From: Chitinophaga sp. LS1
GTDB taxonomy: Bacteria > Bacteroidota > Bacteroidia > Chitinophagales > Chitinophagaceae
Assembly: GCF_034274695.1 (NCBI RefSeq)
Contig: NZ_CP128362.1
Location: forward strand, 5,706,501 to 5,770,500
Direction of reading: 5' to 3'
Length of the DNA stretch: 64,000 bases
A model generated the notes under the pieces. The model was not told where the DNA came from and ran no database searches. It saw nothing but the letters and a program-made list of their open reading frames with translations. Position numbers and translations under genes: made by a program. How positions within the stretch are numbered: position 1 is the stretch's first letter; every line of letters starts with the position of its first letter. This document shows positions 53,761 through 62,488 of the stretch, piece after piece.

Positions 53761-56700
53761 TTATGCGGCATTGTTGGTTTCAAGAATGGCTATCATTGGC
53801 CAATCGGTAAGCATTTCGGTGCTGCCCATATTGGTGAGCGTCACCAGCGAAGATGCGTACGTATTCCAACCATTATCATTCAGGTCGTCCAGTATGGCAT
53901 TTCGCTGACCGTTCACCCAGGTATTGATGAACGCACTCAACACATAACTGCTATTATCGAGTTCTTGCGAAGTGGTGCCACTGACGGTGATGTCGAGGGT
54001 TTCAGCTTTATCGTTTTCCTTAACCTGCAAGGTGTAGCTGGTATCGGGTTGCGGCGACATATAGCTGAAATTGGTTTGCTCGCCACTGGTGAACAGCAGA
54101 TCGATGAGCGGCACATTGTTCACTGTATCGGGATTACGCGGCACCGGCGTTATGTTGAAGCCCAGCAGGGTTTGGGTAAGTAGGGCGGGGGTATTGGCAT
54201 CGTTCGAAGAGAGAGCGGGATCGCCCCAAAGCGCCGTATTGCTACTGCCAAGCACGGGGTCAACCGATACATTGTTGCGGTAATCGCTGAACTGGCCTTT
54301 TTTATCAGTGCTTTCCCGTTTGCAAAGCGTAATGGTATGTACCGATTGTACATTGGAAAGCTTCATTGGCTTTACATTCACATTCGGGTTCCATACCTGT
54401 GTTTTGGAATAGGTTTCCGTGCCTGCCGGGAGGTCGTAATAAGGATGACTGCTGGTATCGATATCGGCGCCGTTGTATTGCGTGGGGTCATTGGGAATAG
54501 CGGCGTTGGTAGTGGCGCCCGTTGCCCAGTTGGCCATGTTGGCAGGGATGGTGGTAGTGGTAACGATATTGAAATTGTCGGGATCGAGCAGCCAGTTCCA
54601 GGTTTCGCCGTCCTGGCTGGTGGCATCCTTGCCCAGCAAACCGGTCGATACCGAAGCCGATACATTGGTCGTAATAGTGGTATCGGTAGCGGCAGCACTC
54701 ATGCTAACAGCGCTCATCAATCGCTGTTGCGGTTGTGGAGCAGGTTGCTGGGTTTTTACAGGCGGCGGTAAAAAGTTCTGTTCCAGGTTCTGCCAGGTAA
54801 CCGGTACAGGAGCGGCTGCCGTTGATCCAAACTGGATGGTGATCGTGATCACATCGAGGTCAACATCGGCATGGCCACCAAAGGGTGGTCCCCACAATTG
54901 CAGATCGGCGCCTACATGTATCTTGATAGTGAACAGTCCAACATTGAGATCACAGCCTATGTTCACATACGCATCGGCCTCGTACTGGAAGGGCGACCAA
55001 CTGATGAGAAAATCGGCGCCCATGTTGAACCATACTTTCACCACGGTGGCATCGTAGGTGGCCGCCACCGACATGCCAGCCATGAACATCGAAGGCGTAA
55101 GGGCCAGGTAGCTGGAACCAGAAGCCTGGAAGGGACCGAGGTTGAATGTAACGCGAATGCGCGGCACATCAGGATACCATTCAGGTTTGTTAAATGCAGG
55201 ATGATAACCACCCAGGCTCACAACAAAATCGCCCTGGTGCTCACCGGCAAACCACAGGTAAAAAGCAAAGCCGCCGCTGAGTTTTACAAATGGTCCGAAT
55301 ATATAAGATGCCGGTGTAATAACGCCTGTTACATTGATAAGACCGGTGGAAGGCGTAATGGCCGCCACCAGGTTCACCTGTATACTTGCCAGTGCATCGG
55401 GCGAGCCTTCGGGCAGTACAATAGCGCAACTACCCAGCAGGGCTACCTGCATATCTACCCCGAACGAGAAAGTGACCATGGCAAAGGCCGAGATCATATC
55501 GAAAGAGGTAAACTGTACGCCGAAACCTACCCAGTACTCACCGGCTTCGTATTTGATCACACTGCCGTTCTGCAACTGGCCGATGACGCTGCTGAGCGCA
55601 TCCTCCGCGTTGCCCTGCGGCGGCGCCATATTTGGCAGCAACAGGTAGGTTGGCAGAGTGTCGATGGTAGGCAGTATCAGCGCATAATTCACCCCGAAGC
55701 CAAAAGCCAGCCCCGATACATAGAAGAAGGGCGGACCACCAAGCGGCACTTCAAGATTGGCGTAAATGAAGAAAGCTGCCGGGTTGCTATTTTGCGCCGG
55801 GGCATAACCTCCCACAGCTTTAAAACCAAATTCGGCTATCTGTACAATGACTTCACCAAAATAGTTGGTGATATCGGTTTTGGGGTCGACCGTTTTCAGA
55901 AAGGCGCCACCGATCTCCAGGCCCGGTTCGGTAAAATCCATACCCAGTCCCTGTATGTCGAAGGTCACTTCATTGCCTGCAGGCATGCCAGGCAATGGGA
56001 ACGGGAACGTTATGCAAAGTCCCTGCACATCCAGCGTAAAACCGCCCATGCTCATACCGGCGGAAATGCCGAAAGTAGCTTCGCCCGATGCATAGTTCAA
56101 CCCAACCTTCTGCAGGCTTACCGGGCCAAAGGTTTTGTTTACATTGATCCAGTGCACCGGACTTGCAGGCGGACTGGTTTGTACTTTATTGGCCGGGTTG
56201 TTATAATAGGAAGCCGGCGTATTACCAGGTGTTGCAGCAGGCAACGCCAAGGGAAGGGCAAAATTATTTTCCGCCGTAGCCGATCCTTCGCGCATAAGCC
56301 CCGCTGTAAGCGAAAAACCACCCTGGGTGAGCGTGAAAGCCGTTTGATCGCCTTTCGTATCGATCGAATAGTTGTTCTTTTCTTTGCCATCGCCAATGGT
56401 GCGCGTGTAAAGCGGGTTGGCCGTTGTATTTACTTTGGGAATATGAAAGTTAACTGGTTTGCCCGTTGTTTTCGGATCGGCATTTGTGTAAGAAAAGCCG
56501 ATGTGCTTCAGGGTATATTCATTGAACACCGGTATATCGCCCACCAATGGAAGGTTTTTAAAAGCCAGGTCGGTATCGATGGCGGCGCCCACCACATATG
56601 GGTTGGTGCCGGTTGCCCCGGACTGTATGATGGAGTCAGCATAGAAACTCAATGTTACCTTATCGGTGTTACTGCCATTGGAATACTCCAGTTCAAAACT

Positions 56701-57000
56701 AGCAGACACGCCCAGCTCGGTAGTAGCATTACCGGTTTTGGGCGATGTATAGATCACCTGTCCGGCTACATAGTTTATGATTGCTTCGAGATTCAGCTCA
56801 GGCGGCAATAGCACATTCACACCGAATTGCTGACCAACAAAACTGATGAAGGTACCAATGTCGATCACGGCATTTTGTACGCAGCCGTTGAAAGTATATG
56901 TAGTGGCGGTATCGGTGGTGGTCAGTTCTGCAGCCAGCGATACTGGAACGGAACCTATTTCAAGGTTGATGCCTGTTGTCAGATCTACGTTAGTGGGCAT
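53761..57000 (-). CDS. DUF6603-like giant beta-rich protein (cluster gene 4)
   Basis: A 1079-residue protein without a signal peptide. From about residue 300 to 760 it follows what I recall as the DUF6603 pattern: FDIQGLGMDFTEPGLEIGGA, YFGEVIVQIAEFGFKAVGGY, GGPPFFYVSGLAFGFGVN, VVSLGGYHPAFNKPEWYPDV, ALTPSMFMAGMSVAATYD, ADFLISWSPFQYEADAYVNI and LQLWGPPFGGHADVDL. DUF6603 is known in bacteria and fungi without assigned function. The alternating hydrophobic strands suggest a long repetitive beta structure. A Gln/Pro-rich linker (VKTQQPAPQPQQRL) leads to a variable C-terminal region of about 300 residues. It may be the structural core of the cluster. Confidence 0.82.
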   Translation of the reverse strand: MPTNVDLTTGINLEIGSVPVSLAAELTTTDTATTYTFNGCVQNAVIDIGTFISFVGQQFGVNVLLPPELNLEAIINYVAGQVIYTSPKTGNATTELGVSASFELEYSNGSNTDKVTLSFYADSIIQSGATGTNPYVVGAAIDTDLAFKNLPLVGDIPVFNEYTLKHIGFSYTNADPKTTGKPVNFHIPKVNTTANPLYTRTIGDGKEKNNYSIDTKGDQTAFTLTQGGFSLTAGLMREGSATAENNFALPLALPAATPGNTPASYYNNPANKVQTSPPASPVHWINVNKTFGPVSLQKVGLNYASGEATFGISAGMSMGGFTLDVQGLCITFPFPLPGMPAGNEVTFDIQGLGMDFTEPGLEIGGAFLKTVDPKTDITNYFGEVIVQIAEFGFKAVGGYAPAQNSNPAAFFIYANLEVPLGGPPFFYVSGLAFGFGVNYALILPTIDTLPTYLLLPNMAPPQGNAEDALSSVIGQLQNGSVIKYEAGEYWVGFGVQFTSFDMISAFAMVTFSFGVDMQVALLGSCAIVLPEGSPDALASIQVNLVAAITPSTGLINVTGVITPASYIFGPFVKLSGGFAFYLWFAGEHQGDFVVSLGGYHPAFNKPEWYPDVPRIRVTFNLGPFQASGSSYLALTPSMFMAGMSVAATYDATVVKVWFNMGADFLISWSPFQYEADAYVNIGCDLNVGLFTIKIHVGADLQLWGPPFGGHADVDLDVITITIQFGSTAAAPVPVTWQNLEQNFLPPPVKTQQPAPQPQQRLMSAVSMSAAATDTTITTNVSASVSTGLLGKDATSQDGETWNWLLDPDNFNIVTTTTIPANMANWATGATTNAAIPNDPTQYNGADIDTSSHPYYDLPAGTETYSKTQVWNPNVNVKPMKLSNVQSVHTITLCKRESTDKKGQFSDYRNNVSVDPVLGSSNTALWGDPALSSNDANTPALLTQTLLGFNITPVPRNPDTVNNVPLIDLLFTSGEQTNFSYMSPQPDTSYTLQVKENDKAETLDITVSGTTSQELDNSSYVLSAFINTWVNGQRNAILDDLNDNGWNTYASSLVTLTNMGSTEMLTDWPMIAILETNNAA

Positions 57001-57033
57001 AATGGCGGGTTGAGAAATGCTTAAAGAGTTTGG

Positions 57034-57528
57034 TCATGTTTGTTGCGATGCGCTGCCCGATGTGGCAGAGAAAGCAACGGAAAGGCTTTGGATCTTCAGC
57101 CAGTTGTTCAGATCGCCCGGAAGGGCAATGAGCCCCTTCGAAGGATCGCTGCCTTCTATATCGAGATTAAAGGAAAAAAGAAATTCTTTGGAGGATGAGT
57201 TGATAGAGAATTCATATACGTTCACCATCGTTTGATTCTGCGCGTTAAAGGTATCTGGTGTAAGCGATGGGAATGCCTGTGTAATGAGCGACATGCCAGG
57301 GCTTTGGGAAAGATCGGAAGCGCCGAGTTTCGATTCGATGAAATTGATCACATCGCCCAGGTAAACGGTCACCGGCGGATCGCCCGGCTGCCGGTCGAGT
57401 TTAAAAAGAAAGCCATTGGTTACGCCATCCTGCGACTGGTCATCACCAAAAGCGAGTTCCGAAGCCAGGGGTACCGTTTGCTCACCGATCAGCAACTTCG
57501 CTTTGAAATTAACGGCAGTACTGCTCAT
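57034..57528 (-). CDS. Small beta-rich protein, possibly a short relative of gene 4's N-terminus (cluster gene 3)
   Basis: A 164-residue protein without a signal peptide. Blocks such as VYLGDVINFIESKLGASDLS and FEFSINSSSKEFLFSFNLD resemble in style the first 150 residues of gene 4 (IDIGTFISFVGQQFGVNVLL; FELEYSNGSNTDKVTLSFYA). It could be a stand-alone copy of that N-terminal domain acting as partner or cap. The resemblance is by eye and needs a profile alignment. It lies 33 bases upstream of gene 4. Confidence 0.78.
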   Translation of the reverse strand: MSSTAVNFKAKLLIGEQTVPLASELAFGDDQSQDGVTNGFLFKLDRQPGDPPVTVYLGDVINFIESKLGASDLSQSPGMSLITQAFPSLTPDTFNAQNQTMVNVYEFSINSSSKEFLFSFNLDIEGSDPSKGLIALPGDLNNWLKIQSLSVAFSATSGSASQQT

Positions 57529-57566
57529 GATTTAAAGTTTAAGGTTCACGGTCAAACACCAGGCGG

Positions 57567-58736
57567 TTATGATGAATAGGCAACCGCTATACTAAATGAT
57601 TCAAGTGAAAAATTCTCGAAAATGCCGAACTGGCCCGACATAGCTATTTCGAACTCAAAATCCGAAATGTAGCCCGTGGTCACATCGGCATCTGTTGCAA
57701 AGTCGAATTTCTCAAGAGTGATACTATTGCCGATGCCCAGGTCGGTAGCCTGCCCCAGCAGGTCCGACACGATCTGCGAAACCGGCTGGTTATATGGATT
57801 GTCGAAATTGCCCGAGAGGCTGAAATTAGGTTGATCGGGCGGGTTAGGAAAACCCATATTCAGGTCGAAGGTAAAGTCGGGATTGCCGGTATCGCCCGGG
57901 CGATTGAAATTGCACAACACGAAATTACCAACCAGCCCCCAGGCAGGCTCGGGTGTTGTATTTATGTTACTGATATTGATCCATATGGCCAGCGGGTTGA
58001 GATAGAGGGCTTGTTTATAAATGGGAATATTGGTAATGCCAATGGTAACGTCTACACCACTCACTACTACCGAAAAAGAAGGCGCTGTGCTTACATACAG
58101 CGATACCCCCAGACTTAGCAGTTCAAGTTGGGTTTGGTTATTATAATATGGGCCCAGTTGTGTTGAAGGAAAGCAAGTGCTGAAATTGTTATTGCCTGGC
58201 ACCAAAAAGTTAAGATCGCTGAGCGCGATACCGAAATTGGTAAAGCTGGCCGAGATGTTGAAGAAGCCGTCAGACATTGGTATCTGCGTGGTAAGGGTGC
58301 CTGTTCCGCTGCCGATGGCAATGGTCATGCTGAGATCTATTTCGTCTGTTTGCGGCTCATCATCGCTGGTTTGCTGTGTGCCGGTAACATTCACGATGCT
58401 GATGCCGGCATTTTTACAAATATCGCCCCCGATGATAGGAATGCAGGCGGCAAGTGCTTTGGTCAATACATCATTATCGGATGATTGCAGGTTCACCGAA
58501 AGTTGGTTATTGCTGGTGGTAACGGTGCCAGTTATGGGAATGGTCTTGGTGCCGGTAAGCGCCGCCAGTACATTCATGGCATTGCCGGTAGCTGTAAGAT
58601 CGAGGCTGGCGCTGAATGAAGTGCCGATCACAGGCGAGTTGCCCGAAGGCACATCGAATACCAGCAAGCTGAGTATACTGTTGGCCAATGCAGGGTAGGT
58701 GCTCCCGTATTGGTCGGTAAATTTCCAGGTGGACAT
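57567..58736 (-). CDS. Beta-rich protein of unknown function (cluster gene 2)
   Basis: A 389-residue protein starting MSTWKFTDQYGSTYPALANS, without signal peptide or membrane helix. It is rich in Asn/Thr/Ser/Ile with alternating strands (FNISASFTNFGIALSDLNFL; PSFSVVVSGVDVTIGITNIP) and ends FEIAMSGQFGIFENFSLESF. It shares strand style with genes 3 and 4. No catalytic motif. Sixteen bases separate it from the nuclease-like gene upstream and 38 from gene 3. Confidence 0.8.
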   Translation of the reverse strand: MSTWKFTDQYGSTYPALANSILSLLVFDVPSGNSPVIGTSFSASLDLTATGNAMNVLAALTGTKTIPITGTVTTSNNQLSVNLQSSDNDVLTKALAACIPIIGGDICKNAGISIVNVTGTQQTSDDEPQTDEIDLSMTIAIGSGTGTLTTQIPMSDGFFNISASFTNFGIALSDLNFLVPGNNNFSTCFPSTQLGPYYNNQTQLELLSLGVSLYVSTAPSFSVVVSGVDVTIGITNIPIYKQALYLNPLAIWINISNINTTPEPAWGLVGNFVLCNFNRPGDTGNPDFTFDLNMGFPNPPDQPNFSLSGNFDNPYNQPVSQIVSDLLGQATDLGIGNSITLEKFDFATDADVTTGYISDFEFEIAMSGQFGIFENFSLESFSIAVAYSS

Positions 58737-58752
58737 GATTGTAGTTTTTTTG

Positions 58753-59754
58753 TTACCACTCTATTACTACGGGCAGGTGATCGCTCACTATATTATAGGC
58801 ATTTACCAGTGCCAGCAGGTTGGTGCCTGCCAGCAGGGTATTATTCGCATTCATATTGCGGGCCTTGCCGATCAAATCCACTACCAGTTCCTGACCGTTT
58901 TGAAGGACGGTATTGTAAATGATATTATCATATGCATCGCTCAGATAATTAGCCGGTGGCTGCATGCTGTTGGCCGGTTTGGTTCGTACGCTTGATAAAG
59001 TGCCGTTAGGTATGAGGGTAATATAGGTAGCCAAACCCGGGGTAAAGGGGAAAACCTGTACTTGCTGCCCACCGACCTGTTCCTTGTTGTAATATGATGC
59101 CGGATTGCAATTGAAATCGCCCATGATGAAAGTGTTGTTCATCGTTGCCAGCTCGATAGTAGGCAGAATAGTACAATAGTTGATAGGAGGGCGGTATTTA
59201 ACACCATCGGCGCCTTTAGGCGGTGGTGCATGAATGCCTACTACCTGGAAAGAATCGGTGCTGTTGAGCACCTGGAACTTGGCGCCATAAGGCGTGCGTG
59301 GGTTGATCCAGTTCTGGGTGGTGTTATTGCGAAAAGCCTGTGCCGACAATACTTTCAGCTTTTTGGTATTAAACAATATGCCCACGGTTTCATGATAGCC
59401 TGTTATCTGCGGCACAATATAATCGTATTCATAAGTCGGGTTCTGATTATTTGAATAATTTTTTTTAGCAAGCGTGTTCAACTTGGCCTTGATATTATTG
59501 AGGGTGGGAAGGCAGGTGCCGCTGATGGCTTTGCCTTTCTGGCTGCCGCCAGTCTTCAGCTCTATGACGACAAAGATATCGGCCGGGTTGGTGCTCAGGT
59601 TGGGTACGGCATTCCAGCATGGGTTGCCCATTACCAGCCCCGTAATATAATCGATCACATTATTGCCCAGCCCAAAAGCGTTGAAGATTGGGCTGAATGG
59701 ATTATTAAGTTTGTTATCACCAATATTCTTGAGATTCCAGGAAACGATTTTCAT
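58753..59754 (-). CDS. Endonuclease/exonuclease/phosphatase (EEP) family protein (cluster gene 1)
   Basis: A 333-residue protein with all the EEP (DNase I/AP-endonuclease/sphingomyelinase fold) motifs: KIVSWNLKNIGD (metal-binding Asn), IFVVIELKTGG (catalytic Glu), GYHETVGILFNTKKLKVLS, VVGIHAPPPKG (His), FIMGDFNCNP (Asp/Asn) and the terminal SDHLPVVIEW (Asp-His). It has no signal peptide. EEP enzymes cut DNA, RNA, lipid head groups or phosphoinositides; the target cannot be decided. As the first gene of a block of structural-looking genes it could be the effector or a processing enzyme. Active-site residues are intact. Confidence 0.9.
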   Translation of the reverse strand: MKIVSWNLKNIGDNKLNNPFSPIFNAFGLGNNVIDYITGLVMGNPCWNAVPNLSTNPADIFVVIELKTGGSQKGKAISGTCLPTLNNIKAKLNTLAKKNYSNNQNPTYEYDYIVPQITGYHETVGILFNTKKLKVLSAQAFRNNTTQNWINPRTPYGAKFQVLNSTDSFQVVGIHAPPPKGADGVKYRPPINYCTILPTIELATMNNTFIMGDFNCNPASYYNKEQVGGQQVQVFPFTPGLATYITLIPNGTLSSVRTKPANSMQPPANYLSDAYDNIIYNTVLQNGQELVVDLIGKARNMNANNTLLAGTNLLALVNAYNIVSDHLPVVIEW

Positions 59755-60050
59755 GATAAATTATTGGTATAGGGTTTAGTGGTTATACTGTAATAATGAT
59801 AAGATCATTTTACTTTTTCAGATACAGTTTCGCTGTTGGGAGAGTTGGGTAGATTGCTATCAGGGGTCAAGGGGTGTTTTCAGTATAATATTTATCCTGT
59901 AAAAGGACAAGGTTTTGTTTTCATAATATATGTGTTATCACGCGGAAATGTATTTGAACTGACTATACAATTTAAATCTTTTTTTTCATTAAACCGGATG
60001 TATCATTTTACTTTTTTTTAAACCCGGTTATTTTTTTTGAAAATATGTAT

Positions 60051-60109
60051 ATCAATGTTCGGTAAGTTTTTCCATAGCGCAGCTGTGGAAAAACTTACCG
60101 AACATTGAT
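60051..60109. repeat. Long perfect hairpin upstream of the eleven-gene cluster
   Basis: Two 24-base perfect arms (left arm ATCAATGTTCGGTAAGTTTT plus TCCA; right arm its complement) enclose 11 bases that can pair further. The result is a stem of about 28 pairs. It lies about 300 bases upstream of the cluster's first ATG in an AT-rich 700-base gap (59755-60454). It may be a bidirectional terminator, a boundary, or the target of a recombinase or regulator. The remainder of the gap to 59755 shows no gene and no promoter I can name. Confidence 0.8.
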
Positions 60110-60130
60110 TAATGAATATGATATTTGAAA

Positions 60131-60300
60131 TTACATTTGTATCTGGCTTACATATTCAATAAAATCTTTTTTAAATTTCTCTTTATCAAAATCAGGTATT
60201 TCCAAAACATTAATAGCTACAATGGATTAATAAGTTCGGTTTTAATTCGTTTGGTTAACTCTTCTCTTTGTGCATTTAATATACTTTGGAAATCAGCATC
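60131..60300 (-). pseudogene. Remnant of a degraded gene
   Basis: On the - strand a fragment reads ADFQSILNAQREELTKRIKT, then ELINPL and a stop. It continues in another frame as IVAINVLEIPDFDKEKFKKD and ends FIEYVSQIQM at a TAA at 60131. The protein-like composition across a frame change suggests a decayed gene end. I do not know its family; the upstream limit is approximate. Confidence 0.4.
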
Positions 60301-60415
60301 CGGCTACAAATTCCGAAAGACACTCGATGACAGGAAAAGGCACGATCAGAGAGGATTAGATAAGTTTGAAAAAGCCTCTTCCTAAGTTGTCAAAGTAGAA
60401 TTAAACGTACCTATA

Positions 60416-60456
60416 AAACAGCAAAGCCGCAGATTTTTCCTGCGGCTTTGCTGTTT
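60416..60456 (-). terminator. Terminator of the 109-residue secreted-protein gene
   Basis: AAACAGCAAAGCCGCAG and CTGCGGCTTTGCTGTTT form a perfect 17-base stem with a 7-base loop, overlapping the stop codon (60455-60457) of the 109-residue gene on the - strand. It is followed by TAT and A/T-rich DNA in that direction. The same hairpin would also work on the + strand. Confidence 0.85.
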
Positions 60457-60784
60457 ATCTCTTTCGCTTTTTGTATTTCTTATCATACCAGTCATGCCAT
60501 TTCCGTAAATCTTCCTTTGTAAAATCAAACTGCCCAAAATATGTAATTTTTCCGGATGAAGGGACTTCCGTTTCATCCTTCATAAACCGTACACAATTAA
60601 TGCATCCATATAGGGTATCATTGGGCGATGCAGCAACCAGTGAGTCCATTATCCTAAAATAATAAGCACGCTCAATATTCTTTTTGGAAGTATTTATGTA
60701 ATAGTTATCAACTTGGCCATACATAATATTAGGCACAAAAAAACACAGTATTAGTATTCTAAAACTCTGACCTACAGACAACAT
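60455..60784 (-). CDS. Small secreted protein
   Basis: A 109-residue protein with a Sec signal (SFRILILCFFVPNIMYGQ). The mature part has CINC and ends in a strongly basic tail (WYDKKYKKRKR). No family recognised. It lies 40 bases downstream of another secreted-protein gene behind a broken toxin domain, so it may be an orphan immunity protein. Confidence 0.65.
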   Translation of the reverse strand: MLSVGQSFRILILCFFVPNIMYGQVDNYYINTSKKNIERAYYFRIMDSLVAASPNDTLYGCINCVRFMKDETEVPSSGKITYFGQFDFTKEDLRKWHDWYDKKYKKRKR

Positions 60785-60824
60785 AGTTTTACATTTACGT
60801 CTTCTCCGGTAATAACAATCGTGG

Positions 60825-61454
60825 TCACAGTTGCCTTAAATAATTACCATACAACTTAAACCTTCGCTTGTTCATAACTACATAATTCCCAATGGGAATA
60901 TCAGTCAATACAGTAAGTGCTATTTTTCTTTCATTAAACTTAATGGGAATCCATCCTGACGACATACCATTCTCAAAAGCAATTTTAACGCTATCTATCT
61001 TCTCATATTCTCCCTTACACATTCCAATCATTGGGAGACATTTTATAGTGTCATTATTAACTACCACAAAAGCATCTGTCAGGAGTTCATGCTTGACATT
61101 TTCTACAACAGCAATATCACAACTATCAACGAATTTTCTATTTTCTCCATTACTTATTTCAGCAGGAAAATTATTCATTTGAAATGTACTTTCCAATATT
61201 AATATACCTTCTGACAATTTCCATGTACCCTCACTTATTTGATGAGTGCCAATAGTATTAGCACTATAATAAAAAGTATTATCCTTTTTCAATATTAAGC
61301 TTACAAGGCCATAACTGTCTTTGGCTGAATAGTTGAACTTAAAGGAAATACCTTTCATCCTATCATTTTTAGTAATGCGTTCCTTTTTTAATGTTTGGCA
61401 ATTGCCACATATTGAAAAGAAAATTATGACAGCAACTATAAAAAGTACTTTCAT
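60825..61454 (-). CDS. Secreted beta-rich protein, possible orphan immunity protein
   Basis: A 209-residue protein from ATG 61454, with a Sec signal (MKVLFIVAVIIFFSICGNCQ). The mature part has lipocalin-like strands (LVSLILKKDNTFYYSANTIG; ISEGTWKLSEGILILEST) and IPIGNYVVMNKRRFKLYGNY at the end. The frame is open upstream without a stop into the toxin fragment, so the longest ORF is a 332-residue fusion; I place the start at the signal peptide. The position behind a toxin fragment suggests an immunity role, by inference. Confidence 0.7.
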   Translation of the reverse strand: MKVLFIVAVIIFFSICGNCQTLKKERITKNDRMKGISFKFNYSAKDSYGLVSLILKKDNTFYYSANTIGTHQISEGTWKLSEGILILESTFQMNNFPAEISNGENRKFVDSCDIAVVENVKHELLTDAFVVVNNDTIKCLPMIGMCKGEYEKIDSVKIAFENGMSSGWIPIKFNERKIALTVLTDIPIGNYVVMNKRRFKLYGNYLRQL

Positions 61455-61823
61455 ATTGTCAAAAAGCTTTGGAAAACGGGTTGTTAAATGACTTAGAAAC
61501 GTGTGACGCAGTGATTCCTTATCAATACTATCAGTATTAAGATTGCCCGTACTATGGAGCGATTCCTTACTCCTTACATTCAATTCCTCGTTTGGAAGAT
61601 TGCTGCCTGGATGGTCCGGATCGTTGGAATAAGTAGCTGTTCTATAGTCCATCTTACCTTCGAAAATGTTTTCCGTATGTATGAGTTCATGCAACAGACC
61701 AATAAATGATGGCCTACCTGATGTTCCGTTTTCATTTTGGATCCTGCTACCCGGATCAGTTGGATTGTATTCTACTACGGCATCTGTCCCATTACCTGTT
61801 CCTGCTGATTCTTTTGAAAGCAT
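61455..61823 (-). pseudogene. Truncated toxin metallopeptidase domain (HELIH, M91-like)
   Basis: A 123-residue segment reads VEYNPTDPGSRIQNENGTSG, GRPSFIGLLHELIHTENIFE and DPDHPGSNLPNEELNVRSKE. The HELIH zinc-binding motif in a PSFIGLLHE context is that of M91-type effector metallopeptidases found at the C-terminus of polymorphic toxins. The N-terminal delivery part is missing, and the frame runs on without a stop into the next secreted protein. It appears to be an orphan toxin tip left by recombination. Family assignment is from memory. Confidence 0.65.
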
Positions 61824-61882
61824 AAATTTGGGGATAAAAAAATATTTTCTTGCTTATTCATCTGCGGCGAAGGTGAAAGCAA

Positions 61883-61916
61883 AAACAAACGCTACCTGAT
61901 TGAGTGGCGTTTGTTT
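61883..61916 (-). terminator. Terminator downstream of the 181-residue lipoprotein gene
   Basis: AAACAAACGC / GCGTTTGTTT (10-base arms, 14-base loop) lies 20 bases beyond the lipoprotein's stop on the - strand and is followed by TTTTTGC in that direction. Confidence 0.8.
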
Positions 61917-61936
61917 ATTTTTATTGACTGATAATT

Positions 61937-62482
61937 TTAGTCTATCATAAAAGCGGGTATCAGCTTTACATAAATACTATCCATTCCTTTTTCATACATG
62001 CCCACATAAATAAAATTTGAACCAGATAATGTTTTTCCTTTTTCTTTAGCTAATGTTTCCAATTCTGCAAAGCGATGCTCTTTTAAATATTTTATAATTG
62101 CTGTATCGCTGTCTATTGGGTAGCTATACCTTTCAACTTCTTTACTTAAAAAAGGGGTTTTATAAAAGAGCTTTGAAGTATCGTCTATTATCATTTCACC
62201 GTAACTGGATTTCCCCCCTTCAAAACTTACCATGTCTAAAATAATAAACCTATCAATCTTTGAAGTATCTGTTTGTACTCCAAATAAAAGAGCAGCTTTT
62301 TCCCTTATCGCATATATGCGACTATCATAAGACTGATAAGAAGAACCAGCTTTAATTCCTGCTTTTTGTTGATGCTCTTTATTGATTAATTCAATAACAG
62401 ATTTACTACTCTTAGTTACTTGCAGCGTAGGACTACAAGATATAAAAATAATTATGCTGAATAATATTTTAATGGCTCTCAT
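61937..62482 (-). CDS. Lipoprotein of unknown function
   Basis: A 181-residue protein with a lipoprotein signal (MRAIKILFSIIIFISC, then SPTLQV). The mature part is charged alpha/beta (FIILDMVSFEGGKSSYGEMI; AELETLAKEKGKTLSG). No family recognised. It follows the Fic fragment by 6 bases and may be another orphan immunity protein of the toxin region. Confidence 0.7.
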   Translation of the reverse strand: MRAIKILFSIIIFISCSPTLQVTKSSKSVIELINKEHQQKAGIKAGSSYQSYDSRIYAIREKAALLFGVQTDTSKIDRFIILDMVSFEGGKSSYGEMIIDDTSKLFYKTPFLSKEVERYSYPIDSDTAIIKYLKEHRFAELETLAKEKGKTLSGSNFIYVGMYEKGMDSIYVKLIPAFMID

Positions 62483-62488
62483 ATTGTA

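Noticed and set aside
54871..56811. 646-codon open frame opposite the DUF6603-like gene
   Set aside because: Antisense, with unnatural composition rich in Arg, His and Gly; a shadow of the GC-rich coding strand.
60125..60385. 86-codon + strand frame in the AT-rich gap
   Set aside because: AT-rich, Lys/Phe/Ile-heavy, and opposite protein-like remnants on the - strand; no support as a gene.
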